Assembly (NCBI RefSeq): GCF_000763295.1
Contig: NZ_JRJE01000005.1
Location: forward strand, 62,001 to 126,000
DNA: 64,000 nt
Source: Thalassospira australica
Lineage (GTDB): Bacteria; Pseudomonadota; Alphaproteobacteria; Rhodospirillales; Thalassospiraceae
Reading direction: 5' to 3'
Part shown: positions 24,960-34,509 of the stretch, piece by piece
How the letters are laid out: every line of letters starts with the position of its first letter
Numbering within the stretch: the first letter of the stretch is position 1
Notes under the pieces: model-generated
Database searches by the model: none
What the model was told of the DNA's origin: nothing
Seen by the model: only the letters and a program-made list of their open reading frames with translations
Made by a program: the position numbers and the translations under genes

Positions 24960-27824
24960 TCAGGCCTCCTTTTCCGGCGTTGCCACCGGTGCCGATGGGT
25001 CGTGATCCATCGGTTCGGCATTAATGTCGACATGTTCGGCCATACGTTCGACCTGTGACAGCTTGGCAAGGGCCAGCATCACCGCCCCGACGACCGTCAG
25101 GAACACGCCAAGGTCAAAGCCCATGGCAGATGCCAGTTCGAACTCGCCAACAATCGGCAGATGAACATGAACGAAACCGCTGCTCAGGAACGGCAGGCCT
25201 GCAACCCAGGCCGATACCCCGGTAATTGCCGCGGCAATCACACCAAGGCCAATCATGCCATGATAGTTGACCTTCATGCGGTTCTGGGTCCAGCCAAAGC
25301 CAGACGCCATATACTGCATAACCAGCGCAACCGAAACGACCAGACCGGCAATAAAGCCACCGCCCGGCTCGTTATGACCGCGCAGGAAGATGTAAACACC
25401 CACCATCAAGGACAGCGGCAGCATCACACGCGTGGCAACAACCATCATCATCGGGTGACGGTTTGGCGACCGGCGACGATCCACCACCCAGTTGGCCAGA
25501 CGTTTTGCCGCCTCACCCTGGGTCACGGTTTCAATCAGCGCAAAGATCGAAAGCGCAGCAATACCAAGGACAATGATCTCGCCAAAGGTATCAAAGCCAC
25601 GGAAGTCAACGAGGATGACGTTGACAACATTGGTGCCGCCGCCTTCGATCTTGGAGTTCGCCAGATGATAGGACGAAATCGAATTTGGCAGATCGCGTGT
25701 CATGATCGCCCAGATCGCCCCGCCAACGCCAAGGCCCGCTGCGATGGAAACAATGCCATCACGCATTTTGCGTCCGGGCATGCTTTCCTTTGGCGTTTCC
25801 TTTGGCAGGATATTAAGCGCCAGCAACATCAGAATGACGGTTACCACCTCGACCGAGATTTGCGTCAACGCAAGGTCGGGTGCCGACAGATAGATAAAGC
25901 CAAGCGATACAATCAGGCCCACCACACCAAGCAGAAGCAAGGTCAGCAAACGGTTGTGATGCATAAAGACCGCAGCCACAGAAGTCACGACCAGCAACAA
26001 CCAGCCAATCGCCGCAGGTGGCGAAACTTCAAGAAGTTCCCGCGATCCCGACTGGAAGTCCGGCTGCGCATAAAAGCCAGAAAGGCCGATGCCAATCGCA
26101 CCGATTACCATGATCGCAAGATAGCGCTGCAAAGATCCGTTATGCAGATTGTCCGAAACCAGTCGGCTCAGGGCGACAGACTTGGCAATCGCGCAGTCAA
26201 ACATCGACTTGGCATCCGGACGCGACAGGTTCGCGGTTGCCGACATCAATCCACCATGGCGCATCAGCAACAGCGCGCCACCGATCAATGCAATCACGCT
26301 CATGCCCAGCGCCGGTGTCAGACCATGCCAAAGGGACAGATAATAATCGGGTAACTCGCCCCCAATCACAGCCCCCGATGTTGCCGCTACAAGCGGCCCG
26401 GCAATAGTGGCCGGGAACAGGCCGATCAGAACCACCAGAACCGTCAGAAACGCGGGCGGTGCCCACATGCCAAACGGCGGGTCATGCGGATGATGTGGCA
26501 GGTTTTCATCGCGTGGCTTGCCCAACCAGACATGGAAGATAAAGCGGAACGAATACGCCACCGAGAACAGCGCACCAACCGTTGCCAGAAGCGGAACGAT
26601 CCAGTTCTGATCCAGCCACATGGTGTGCCATGCTTCTTCGAGCATCATTTCCTTGGAAATGAAACCGTTGAACGGGATGACCCCGGCCATTGACGCCGCC
26701 GAAATAATCCCGATGGTTCCGGCGATCGGCATCAGGTTCAGCAAACCACCAAAACGTCGAATATCACGGGTGCCGGTTTCATGATCAATGATACCGGCTG
26801 TCATAAACAGCGCCGCCTTGAAGGTTGCATGGTTGATGATGTGGAAAACCCCGGCCACAGCGGCCATCGGTGTGCCAAACCCAAGCAACATGGTCACCAG
26901 ACCAAGGTGACTGACCGTTGAATAGGCCAGCAACCCTTTAAGGTCGTGCTTGAAGATCGCGATCCACGCGCCAACCACCATGGTCACAAGACCCGCTGTT
27001 GCCACGATATAGAACCACTCCGGCGTACCTGACAGCACCGGCCACATGCGGGCCATCAAAAAGATGCCCGCCTTCACCATTGTGGCCGAGTGCAGATAAG
27101 CCGAAACCGGCGTTGGTGCCGCCATCGCGTGCGGCAGCCAGAAATGGAACGGGAACTGTGCCGATTTGGTAAAGCAGCCTAACAGAATCAGGATCAGTGC
27201 CGGCAGATACATCGGCGATGCCTGGATCAGATCGGCGTTTTGCAGGATGACGCTCAGATCATAGGACCCGACAATATCGCCAAGGATCAGCATCCCGGCA
27301 ATCATCGCCAATCCACCGGCCCCGGTCACGGCAAGCGCCATACGCGCGCCCTGACGGCCTTCGGGCAGATGCTTCCAATACCCGATTAGCAGGAACGATG
27401 ACAGCGACGTCAGCTCCCAGAAAATCAACAGCAGCAGAATGTTATCTGAAAGAACGATGCCGACCATGGCGCCCTGGAACAACAGCAGGAACACATAAAA
27501 CCTGCCCATGGGATCGTTCTTTGAAAGATAGAACCGCGCATAAATGATGATCAGAAGGCCTATGCCAAGAATGAGCGTTGCGAACAACAAGCCCAGCCCA
27601 TCTAGGAAAAAGGTCACATTCAGACCGAGTTCCGGCAACCAACTATAACTGACCTGAAAGACCTCGCCAGCAATGACCGCAGGGGCCTTTGCCATCAAAA
27701 GGATCAAGGCAAGCAGCGTGACAGAACCGGTAGCAGTGGCACATGCATTGCGCCCGGCCCGGATCATTATGGCGGGTAACACCGCCCCAATGAAGGGAAG
27801 CAAAACAATGAGGGTGAGACTCAT
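24960..27824 (-). CDS. phaAB: Mrp/Pha antiporter fused subunit A-B
   Basis: A 954-residue protein in which the large NuoL-like MrpA subunit (about residues 1-790) is fused to an MrpB domain (about 795-930). The A part shows the channel segment FTKSAQFPFHFWLPHAMAAPTPVSAYLHSATMVKAG and the extended C-terminal region (LTQISVEVVTVILMLLALN) typical of MrpA. The B part carries RVMLPLSLMVGVYIFLRGHNEPGGGFIAGL. Fusion of A and B is characteristic of group-2 Mrp/Pha operons such as the rhizobial pha system, giving six genes instead of seven. It is first in the operon; ATG 27824 has AGGG upstream. Confidence 0.94.
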   Translation of the reverse strand: MSLTLIVLLPFIGAVLPAIMIRAGRNACATATGSVTLLALILLMAKAPAVIAGEVFQVSYSWLPELGLNVTFFLDGLGLLFATLILGIGLLIIIYARFYLSKNDPMGRFYVFLLLFQGAMVGIVLSDNILLLLIFWELTSLSSFLLIGYWKHLPEGRQGARMALAVTGAGGLAMIAGMLILGDIVGSYDLSVILQNADLIQASPMYLPALILILLGCFTKSAQFPFHFWLPHAMAAPTPVSAYLHSATMVKAGIFLMARMWPVLSGTPEWFYIVATAGLVTMVVGAWIAIFKHDLKGLLAYSTVSHLGLVTMLLGFGTPMAAVAGVFHIINHATFKAALFMTAGIIDHETGTRDIRRFGGLLNLMPIAGTIGIISAASMAGVIPFNGFISKEMMLEEAWHTMWLDQNWIVPLLATVGALFSVAYSFRFIFHVWLGKPRDENLPHHPHDPPFGMWAPPAFLTVLVVLIGLFPATIAGPLVAATSGAVIGGELPDYYLSLWHGLTPALGMSVIALIGGALLLMRHGGLMSATANLSRPDAKSMFDCAIAKSVALSRLVSDNLHNGSLQRYLAIMVIGAIGIGLSGFYAQPDFQSGSRELLEVSPPAAIGWLLLVVTSVAAVFMHHNRLLTLLLLGVVGLIVSLGFIYLSAPDLALTQISVEVVTVILMLLALNILPKETPKESMPGRKMRDGIVSIAAGLGVGGAIWAIMTRDLPNSISSYHLANSKIEGGGTNVVNVILVDFRGFDTFGEIIVLGIAALSIFALIETVTQGEAAKRLANWVVDRRRSPNRHPMMMVVATRVMLPLSLMVGVYIFLRGHNEPGGGFIAGLVVSVALVMQYMASGFGWTQNRMKVNYHGMIGLGVIAAAITGVSAWVAGLPFLSSGFVHVHLPIVGEFELASAMGFDLGVFLTVVGAVMLALAKLSQVERMAEHVDINAEPMDHDPSAPVATPEKEA

Positions 27825-27909
27825 GAAGGACCCTTATTTTTGGATATTCGCCGCATCGCCCCCAACGCGAGACAGCAAGAAAATTCCGCCAGAAGTTAAT
27901 ATTAGTACC

Positions 27910-28175
27910 TAGGGTCAGAACCTACTAATTTGGTTCGACTGGTCGATCCGATTTGTGCGGATACGCGAAGCAAAGACACAGGAAGATATGTATCTTTCAA
28001 GTCTTTGCGACAAAGTTGCCCGTGCAAATCTGATCGATCCGAAAGACAGTGTTTGTATTGGAAAACTCCGGCGTCAAAGCTCTTTGCCGGGACACCAACC
28101 CGCCTAACGGGATTTTCCTTGTATTTTGCCAATACAAACACTGCCACTCCAATCAAATTAATAGGTCCTGACCCA
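27910..28175. repeat. Structured repeat element A, copy 1 (266 bp, TA-bounded, branched palindrome)
   Basis: The left end starts TAGGGTCAGAACCT and the right end finishes AGGTCCTGACCCA, forming imperfect terminal inverted repeats of about 30 bp. Inside, two arms can fold: 27941-27960 with 28020-28040 (enclosing GCAAAGAC/GTCTTTGC and a small AGATA/TATCT hairpin), and GACAGTGTTTGTATTGG (28045-28061) with 28129-28144 (enclosing two short hairpins). Copy 2 at 48194 has the same architecture with compensating changes. It resembles a non-autonomous MITE, or carries a structured RNA or DNA; no transposase is present. It lies between phaAB and an MFS gene. Confidence 0.85.
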
Positions 28176-28271
28176 GGAATGGTCAAGAAAACCCAAACAG
28201 CGCAGCTTTTTACCACACCGCTGTCAAGTGAAGACGATCACCCCCGGTTACAACCGTTGGCCTGCAAAAAC

Positions 28272-29480
28272 TCATTTTCGCCCACCTGCAAGTTGCTTGG
28301 CTTCAGGCATCATGCGCAATCTTGCCATGGCAATCGTCCCGGCAACCGGCCCGGCAGCAAGCATCGCAAAAGCCCCCCACCAGCCCGCATGATCTGCAAT
28401 CACCGGCACAAGATGGATCGATATCAGTGCGATCAGAAAGCCAATGGCATTTTGCAATGTCAGGGCTGTGCCGACCTGATGCGGATCGGCAAGCTCAATA
28501 ACGCAGGATGAAAATTGTGCTGAGTCCGCAACCACCGAAATGCCCCAGACAATGCAAACGATCAAAAGAACTGCGAAGGGCGCATCGCCAAGTGCACCGG
28601 CAATCATGGCACAGGCACCGCTGACCACCATGGCCGCGATGGTAACAGTCGTGCGCCCGATCCGGTCAGCATAATACCCCCCCGCCAACGATCCAAACGC
28701 GCCGATACCGACAATCGCAAAGGTAGACAATGCCGACCAGACACCGGGATTATCCACCAACCGACCGGAATACGCGCCATACAGGAACAGACCAATCCAC
28801 CCCCACATGGCATACAGTTCCCACATATGCCCGAAATAGCCATAGCAGGCATGGCGCAAAGGTTTGTTTGCCCAAATCCTGCCAACCATTTTTGGATCAA
28901 AGCGCGGTGATTTTCCCGGCGTTCCGCCAAGATGCACAAACAGTACCGCAAAGGCCGCGACATAGGCACATATGCTCGCCGTGACGATGACGTAACGCCA
29001 ATCAAGGGGAACTGCGACTGAAAACAGGTGCGGCATCGCTGACCCCATGGTCAACGCACCGACCAGCAACCCGACAAGAAATCCCGTATCACCGCGCGAC
29101 CAAGTCGCGACCATCTTCATGCCAATCGGGTAAATGCCCGCCATGCAGACACCCGTAATCAGGCGCAGCAAGATCACGACAACACCATCGACCGGCACAA
29201 CAAGGATCAGGATATTGGCGGTTGCGGCAATGATCGCCGATGCCGCCCAGAACCGCCGGGGTTCAATCCGGTCCGCCAAACCAAGAATGGCACTGGCAAC
29301 CGTACCCAAAACAAATCCCAGCAAAACGGCACTGGTAAAAAGCGATGATTGAAGCGCATCAATACCGAACTCGCTGCGCAATTGCGGCAGCACGGCCGTT
29401 GCGGAAAACCACAAGGCTAGCGCCATCAATTGGCAAATCGTGATCATGGAAACGGCAAATATTTTACCGGTAGGTGCCAT
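28272..29480 (-). CDS. MFS transporter
   Basis: A 402-residue major facilitator protein with about twelve hydrophobic helices. The first half has ALALWFSATAVLPQLRSEFGI, a pattern common in the nitrate/sugar-like MFS group, and loop 2-3 reads LADRIEPRR; the second half has YYADRIGRTTV. Substrate cannot be inferred. ATG 29480 is separated by 129 bp from the divergent permease gene. No partner gene is apparent. Confidence 0.85.
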   Translation of the reverse strand: MAPTGKIFAVSMITICQLMALALWFSATAVLPQLRSEFGIDALQSSLFTSAVLLGFVLGTVASAILGLADRIEPRRFWAASAIIAATANILILVVPVDGVVVILLRLITGVCMAGIYPIGMKMVATWSRGDTGFLVGLLVGALTMGSAMPHLFSVAVPLDWRYVIVTASICAYVAAFAVLFVHLGGTPGKSPRFDPKMVGRIWANKPLRHACYGYFGHMWELYAMWGWIGLFLYGAYSGRLVDNPGVWSALSTFAIVGIGAFGSLAGGYYADRIGRTTVTIAAMVVSGACAMIAGALGDAPFAVLLIVCIVWGISVVADSAQFSSCVIELADPHQVGTALTLQNAIGFLIALISIHLVPVIADHAGWWGAFAMLAAGPVAGTIAMARLRMMPEAKQLAGGRK

Positions 29481-29609
29481 TTTTCCCCACAGCGTTTTCT
29501 AAAGTTTGGCCCATCATACACAGATGCTGACGAAAGCCTATCTTGGAACTCTTTGCCCTTTCAGTCGTTTAGGGATTACCCGGCATCTGAGTTTGCAGGA
29601 GGGCACAGA

Positions 29610-30878
29610 ATGGAATTTCTTGAACAATATTCGAACGGCGTCATCACAGCGCTCGGGTTCTTCTGGAACGCACTGTGGGCATTTGTACTTGGTTACGCGA
29701 TCAGTGCAGCCATTCAGGTGTTCGTGCCCAAAACCCGCCTGACAGCACATATGGGGCATGGGGATGTTGGCAGTATTTCTCTTGCCGGGCTGTTTGGCGC
29801 AATATCAAGCTCATGCTCCTTTGCGGCCCTGTCTGCGGCAAGGTCCCTGTTTCAAAAAGGGGCACACTTCATTGCCACCGTTGCGTTCATGTTTGCCTCA
29901 ACCAACCTGGTCATTGAACTGGGTGTTTTGATTTTCCTGTTTCTTGGCTGGCAGTTTCTCGTCGCTGAAATCATCGGTGGCATCCTGATGATTGCCATAT
30001 CCGCTTTCCTGATCCGACTGACCTATCCCAAAGACATGATCAAGGCGGCCAAACAGCACGCCGATGATGAAACCGGCAGCGAAGAGGACGATTTTGACTG
30101 GAAGCGGCGCATTCAATCCAAATCAGGCTGGCAACAGGTCGGGAACCGCTTTGTCATGGAATGGCAAATGGTCTGGCGCGAGATCCTTATCGGTTTCACG
30201 ATTGCCGGGTTTATTGCAGTCTTTGTACCTGCAGAATTCTGGCAGACCCTGTTCCTTGCCGGGGACGGCACAGGCAGCGCATCTGATCTGCCATTCCTGA
30301 CCGTTCTGGAAAACGCTCTTATTGCGCCATTTGTCGCTGCTGCGACCTTTATCGGGTCGATGGGCAACATCCCGCTAGCAACAGTTCTAAGTGCCGGGGG
30401 TGTTAGTTTTGCCGGGATTATGGGCTTTATCTATTCCGACTTGATGGTCCCGCCACTGGTGAAAGTGAATGCGCGTTATTATGGCTGGAAAACTGCGCTT
30501 TATATCGCAGGAATAATGTATGCCAGCATCGTGGCAACAGCCCTGATCCTGCACTACGTCTTTGTCGCGTTCGGCGCGATCCCCGAAAGCAGCCGTGACA
30601 TTGCCGAGGTCAGTGCATTTGCCGTCAACTACACACTGTTTCTCAATATCGCTGCCTTTGTAATGACGGGCGGGTTGCTTTGGCTGCGCCGTGAAGGCCA
30701 AAAATCCACGCACCATGACCACAATGGCAACAGCAATGATACCCACGGCAACCATGATCATGGCCATCACCATCATCAGGACGGCGGGTCTTTTCTATCA
30801 GCCAAAAACATCATTGTTGCTACTGCCCTAATGCTGCTGGCTGGTGGACTTGCCCTTCAGATCGCAAGCTTGATGTAA
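29610..30878 (+). CDS. PF03773-type permease with His-rich loop
   Basis: A 422-residue permease of the DUF318/UPF0718 (ArsP-like) family with two blocks of four or more helices. The first block contains the family segment GAISSSCSFAALSAARSLF, with one Cys, and the second ATFIGSMGNIPLATVLSAGG. Between the last helices lies a His/Asp/Asn-rich hydrophilic stretch (about residues 371-402) that could bind metal ions. ATG 29610 has AGGAGG with seven-base spacing. ArsP members export trivalent organoarsenicals and other members are linked to metal export; the substrate here is unknown and no ars gene is adjacent. Confidence 0.82.
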   Translation: MEFLEQYSNGVITALGFFWNALWAFVLGYAISAAIQVFVPKTRLTAHMGHGDVGSISLAGLFGAISSSCSFAALSAARSLFQKGAHFIATVAFMFASTNLVIELGVLIFLFLGWQFLVAEIIGGILMIAISAFLIRLTYPKDMIKAAKQHADDETGSEEDDFDWKRRIQSKSGWQQVGNRFVMEWQMVWREILIGFTIAGFIAVFVPAEFWQTLFLAGDGTGSASDLPFLTVLENALIAPFVAAATFIGSMGNIPLATVLSAGGVSFAGIMGFIYSDLMVPPLVKVNARYYGWKTALYIAGIMYASIVATALILHYVFVAFGAIPESSRDIAEVSAFAVNYTLFLNIAAFVMTGGLLWLRREGQKSTHHDHNGNSNDTHGNHDHGHHHHQDGGSFLSAKNIIVATALMLLAGGLALQIASLM

Positions 30879-30910
30879 AAAAAGTGCCGCCGGTTAAAAC
30901 CAGGCGGCAC
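30877..30910 (-). terminator. Intrinsic terminator of the LIV/acyl-CoA-ligase operon
   Basis: On the minus strand GTGCCGCC and GGCGGCAC (30884-30891 with 30903-30910) form the stem and seven T residues follow. Its orientation fits the end of the minus-strand operon whose last gene stops at 30953. Confidence 0.9.
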
Positions 30911-30952
30911 AAGTTTCCCGAGCGGGAATGAAACTTAAGTAAGCTAACTCAA

Positions 30953-32188
30953 TTACCCATGGTCACGTTGATCATCGATAACCTTGCCATCATTTGGCAA
31001 TCCGCCATTCGTGTCCCATGACACGGCACCACTAAGCTTGCAGACGCTTTTCAGGGAGTCCACAATCGCATCGTTATCAGCTGCATCCCGATTGCCTTCG
31101 CATAACAACGTCATGACATCATTGTCATTTTCACGGGTCACAACCAGACGCGCCTTGGTAATTTCGTCATGGCGTTTGACGATTTCGGCAACCTGTCGGG
31201 GATGAACAAACATGCCTTTGACTTTGGTGGTCTGATCGGCGCGCCCCATCCATCCCTTGATCCGGTCGTTGGTGCGCCCGCACGGGCTTTGCCCGACCGC
31301 CACTGCTGACATGTCACCGGTGGCAAATCGGATCAGCGGATAATCCATATTGAGCGTGGTGACCACCACTTCGCCGACTTCACCGGCCTCAACAGGTTCC
31401 CCCGTACCCGAACGGACGATTTCAAGGATAATATCCTCGGCAACGATCATGCCGTCCTTGGCATCGCTTTCATAGGCAATCAGGCCAAGGTCCGCACTGG
31501 CATAGCATTGCAGCATGGCGATACCGCGCTCAGCAAACCAACTGCGCAGGGTTTCCGGTAACGGCTCGCCCGACACCAATGCGCGTTTGATCGATGAAAT
31601 ATCCGCGCCCAGCTCATCGGCTTTTTCGACAAGGATCTTCAGGAACGACGGCGTACCACTGTAGCCTGACGGCTTCAGGTCGCTGATTGCCTTAACCTGC
31701 GCTTCGCTCTGGCCGACACCGGCCGGAACAACAACACAGCCACACGCACGCGCCCCACTGTCAAAGATAAAGCCACCCGGCGTCAGGTGATAGGACAGGC
31801 AATTGTGAACGATATCGCCCGGACGGAACCCGGCGGCAAAAAATGCGCGCCCCATCCGCCACCAGTCATCGCCCTTGCCCTGCGGATCATAGATCGGGCC
31901 GGGGCTTTGGAACAGGCGCGCCATTGCGGGAACCGGTGTCGCATTCAGCCCCGCAAGCGGCGGTTCTTTGGCTTGCGCGTCAATCAGGTCGGATTTGCGC
32001 GTGACCGGCAGTTTGGCCAAGTCATCAAGGCTCGTGACCATTTGCGGGTCAACATCGGCAAGCAAACGGCCATAAGCCGGAGATCTGGATTTCGCATGAT
32101 GGATAATGCGCGGCAAGGCCGCCATCAGGCCTGCTGCGCGGTCTGCGGGTTTGCGCGTTTCGCGTTCGTCGTAATAAGTCGTGAGCAT
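30953..32188 (-). CDS. Phenylacetate-CoA ligase-like AMP-dependent enzyme
   Basis: A 411-residue member of the adenylate-forming family close to PaaK. It has YSGTPSFLKILVEKA, LVSGEPLPETLR and a C-terminal hinge region (RIKGWMGRADQTTKVKGMFVHPRQV) typical of phenylacetate-CoA ligases. The canonical Ser/Thr/Gly-rich phosphate loop is replaced by FQSPGPIYDP, as in a subgroup found with LIV transporters. It is the last gene of the operon, 35 bp after livF. A likely role is CoA activation of the imported carboxylic acid; the substrate is unknown. Confidence 0.85.
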   Translation of the reverse strand: MLTTYYDERETRKPADRAAGLMAALPRIIHHAKSRSPAYGRLLADVDPQMVTSLDDLAKLPVTRKSDLIDAQAKEPPLAGLNATPVPAMARLFQSPGPIYDPQGKGDDWWRMGRAFFAAGFRPGDIVHNCLSYHLTPGGFIFDSGARACGCVVVPAGVGQSEAQVKAISDLKPSGYSGTPSFLKILVEKADELGADISSIKRALVSGEPLPETLRSWFAERGIAMLQCYASADLGLIAYESDAKDGMIVAEDIILEIVRSGTGEPVEAGEVGEVVVTTLNMDYPLIRFATGDMSAVAVGQSPCGRTNDRIKGWMGRADQTTKVKGMFVHPRQVAEIVKRHDEITKARLVVTRENDNDVMTLLCEGNRDAADNDAIVDSLKSVCKLSGAVSWDTNGGLPNDGKVIDDQRDHG

Positions 32189-32223
32189 CCTACCCGCCCT
32201 TCATTCAAAATCGGCACTCGGTA

Positions 32224-33045
32224 TTACAACCAGCGTTTACGCCGTTTGTAAGATTTAATGTTCTTAAAGCTTTTGCGTTCTTCCGATCCACCGCCAAGAT
32301 AGAATTCCTTGACGTCCTCGTTATTCAAAAGCTCGTCAGCCGTACCATCCAGCACAACCTTGCCGCTTTCCATGATGTAACCATAATCGGCAACCTTAAG
32401 CGCAAAGTTTGCGTTCTGCTCGACGATGAGCATGGTGATGCCCTGTTCGCGGTTGATCTTTTCAATGATCCCGAACACTTCCTTGACCAAAAGCGGCGAC
32501 AGCCCCATGGACGGCTCATCCAGCAGGATCATTTTCGGACGCGCCATCAGCGAACGCCCAATCGCCAGCATTTGCTGCTCGCCACCCGAAAGATACCCGG
32601 CAAGACCGGTACGTTCTCTCAGGCGCGGGAAATAGTCAAAGACCATATCGATATCTTCTTTGACCTTGTTGTCCTTGCGGGTATAGGCACCAAGGCGCAG
32701 ATTTTCGATGCAGGTCATGTCTTCGATAATACGACGGCCTTCCATCACCTGGAACAGGCCGGACCGCACGATATCTTCGGGATTTCCATTGGCAATCTGG
32801 TTGCCCATGAAATTGATGTCGCCCCGGGTCACTTCGCCATCTTCGGTCTTCAACAGTCCCGAAATTGCCTTAAGCGTTGTCGACTTTCCGGCCCCGTTCG
32901 GACCCAGAAGGGTGACGATTTTGCCTTGCGGGACCTCAAGCGATACACCGCGCAGAACAAGGATCACCTCGTCGTAAACAACTTCAATATTATTAACCGA
33001 CAGCATCGGTTCAGCAGTATCAGTTTTGCGGGCGGGCTCTGCCAT
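32224..33045 (-). CDS. livF: Branched-chain-type ABC transporter ATPase (LivF)
   Basis: A 273-residue ATPase with Walker A GPNGAGKST, Q-loop region, signature LSGGEQQML, Walker B MILLDEPSMGLSP and the switch segment LIVEQNA. The C-terminal extension (SFKNIKSYKRRKRWL) is basic and longer than in E. coli LivF. It pairs with livG elsewhere in the operon to power the HAAT-family importer. Confidence 0.93.
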   Translation of the reverse strand: MAEPARKTDTAEPMLSVNNIEVVYDEVILVLRGVSLEVPQGKIVTLLGPNGAGKSTTLKAISGLLKTEDGEVTRGDINFMGNQIANGNPEDIVRSGLFQVMEGRRIIEDMTCIENLRLGAYTRKDNKVKEDIDMVFDYFPRLRERTGLAGYLSGGEQQMLAIGRSLMARPKMILLDEPSMGLSPLLVKEVFGIIEKINREQGITMLIVEQNANFALKVADYGYIMESGKVVLDGTADELLNNEDVKEFYLGGGSEERKSFKNIKSYKRRKRWL

Positions 33046-33088
33046 GGTGTCCCTTTCGAATTAGTTCTTTTTGATCTCCCGCTGTCGA

Positions 33089-33120
33089 AGACAGGGCATC
33101 TTGCGTTTCATGTCCTGTCT
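33089..33120 (-). promoter_or_regulatory. Intercistronic stem-loop between the binding-protein gene and livF
   Basis: AGACAGG (33089-33095) pairs with CCTGTCT (33114-33120), with additional CAT/ATG pairing inside. No strong T run follows, so it is more likely an mRNA 3' stabiliser or partial terminator that raises binding-protein yield over the ATPase. Confidence 0.55.
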
Positions 33121-33158
33121 CCGAACAGTCAGGGAGACATTCGTCTTACCAGACCGAC

Positions 33159-34403
33159 TTAGTAGCCGAGCCAGTCGTCACGGCGCGGCAGGGTAACGGT
33201 TGTTACTTTTTCAACCATTGCCTCGCCACCTTTGGCACTGCCTTTGTAGATATTGACGGTGTTGATGCCGCGATGGTCTTCAGCCGTCCAGGTTGCTTCC
33301 ATGCACACCCCGTCCAGACCTTCTGGCACCCAATCCTGACGGGCATACATGCCAGCCTTGATGTTTTCACCAGTGATCCCGCCATTTGCCTTTGCCCATT
33401 CCATGGCTTCTTTCATGTAATAGGCCGAGCAAATGCCACGGATGTAGTGATGCGTACGGAACGCTTCACCCGAGCTGTCAGACACTTTGGAAATTTCGCG
33501 CACCAAATCCATGCCCGGAACGCCTTCGTCCGACCAGAAGCTGGTCATGGCCGGGAAGATGTAGTTTTCCACATCGCCAATGGTTTTCAGCGTTTCGTAA
33601 TCACCCGCCCAGATATTGGCGAGCCATTTCGGGGTTGCGCCAACCGTGTCACAGGATTTCACCAACGACACAACCGACGGGCCCAGATTGCCAAGGTAAC
33701 CATAGTTGGTACCGGCTTCTTTCATCGTCAGGCACTGTGCCTTGAAGTCACCCGGCTTCATCGAAACAACAACCGGTGCGGTTACTTCAAAGCCAAGCTC
33801 TGTTGCGTATTCCGCGCAAGCCTCTTTCGGGGCATTCGGATACGGGTGGTTATCCCCGATATGCGAGAAGATCGGCTTGCCAGAACCACCGGACTGTTTC
33901 CAGTCTTCTGCGGCCCATTGAACCATTGCCCGGCAGGCATCGGAATAGGATGCGCCATAGAAGAAGTTATAGGGTGCCGGCTTTGCCGTTTTCGGGTTCT
34001 TCGCCGTCGGGTCGGTCAGGTGACCGGAATAGGATGCGGAATAGACCGGAACCTTGTCACGGGCAACGAAGCTGATCAGGGCTTCGGTATCACCTGTTCC
34101 CCAGCCCTGCATCGCGACCATTTCATTGCGCGAACGCCATTTCTTGTAGTTCGCAATCGCTTGGGGAACTTTATAGGCATAATCGACGGATTCTGAATCC
34201 ATCACTGTGCCGTCGATCCCGCCATTGATGTTGATATACGACAGCGCGTCACGCACACCATCGGCATAGAACTTCCCGATAAAGCCCGTCGGGCCGGTGA
34301 TATCCATCAGATGGCCGACAAAGACCATATCGTCATCTGCCTGCGCTGCCGAGAACGACAGCCCCGTCGCAACCATCGCGGTTGCTGCAATCAATTTCTT
34401 CAT
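33159..34403 (-). CDS. ABC transporter substrate-binding protein (HAAT family)
   Basis: A 414-residue periplasmic protein with signal peptide MKKLIAATAMVATGLSFSAAQA. The mature part starts DDDMVFVGHLMDITGPTGFIG, the usual type-I binding fold opening of Leu/Ile/Val-like receptors. ATG 34403 has GGGAGA upstream; the 60-codon upstream extension has no signal-peptide logic. The ligand is not predictable, but the two acyl-CoA ligases in the operon favour an aromatic or aliphatic acid over an amino acid. Stem-loops flank the gene on both sides, consistent with higher expression than its neighbours. Confidence 0.92.
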   Translation of the reverse strand: MKKLIAATAMVATGLSFSAAQADDDMVFVGHLMDITGPTGFIGKFYADGVRDALSYININGGIDGTVMDSESVDYAYKVPQAIANYKKWRSRNEMVAMQGWGTGDTEALISFVARDKVPVYSASYSGHLTDPTAKNPKTAKPAPYNFFYGASYSDACRAMVQWAAEDWKQSGGSGKPIFSHIGDNHPYPNAPKEACAEYATELGFEVTAPVVVSMKPGDFKAQCLTMKEAGTNYGYLGNLGPSVVSLVKSCDTVGATPKWLANIWAGDYETLKTIGDVENYIFPAMTSFWSDEGVPGMDLVREISKVSDSSGEAFRTHHYIRGICSAYYMKEAMEWAKANGGITGENIKAGMYARQDWVPEGLDGVCMEATWTAEDHRGINTVNIYKGSAKGGEAMVEKVTTVTLPRRDDWLGY

Positions 34404-34464
34404 AACGACGTCTCCCTTGGACGTTTTCATCAAAGATAGCCTCCCGGTCGCCCCGTTTTTGATC

Positions 34465-34496
34465 CCGGCCCTTTTGTTTTTATAAGCGGGCCGGGT
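34465..34496 (-). promoter_or_regulatory. Intercistronic stem-loop between livM and the binding-protein gene
   Basis: CCCGGCCC (34465-34472) and GGGCCGGG (34489-34496) are perfect complements around an A-rich loop. On the minus strand the hairpin is not followed by T residues. It may shield the downstream transcript from decay or act as a partial terminator. Confidence 0.55.
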
Positions 34497-34509
34497 TCGG
34501 GGGTATTTA

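Noticed and set aside
24959-25069. N-terminal extension of phaC into phaAB
   Set aside because: The extension is not hydrophobic or family-like; ATG 24958 right after the phaAB stop gives the normal subunit.
27902-28511. 104- and 193-codon frames over repeat element A copy 1
   Set aside because: They arise from the palindromic repeat and its flank, do not resemble any family, and differ between the two copies of the element.
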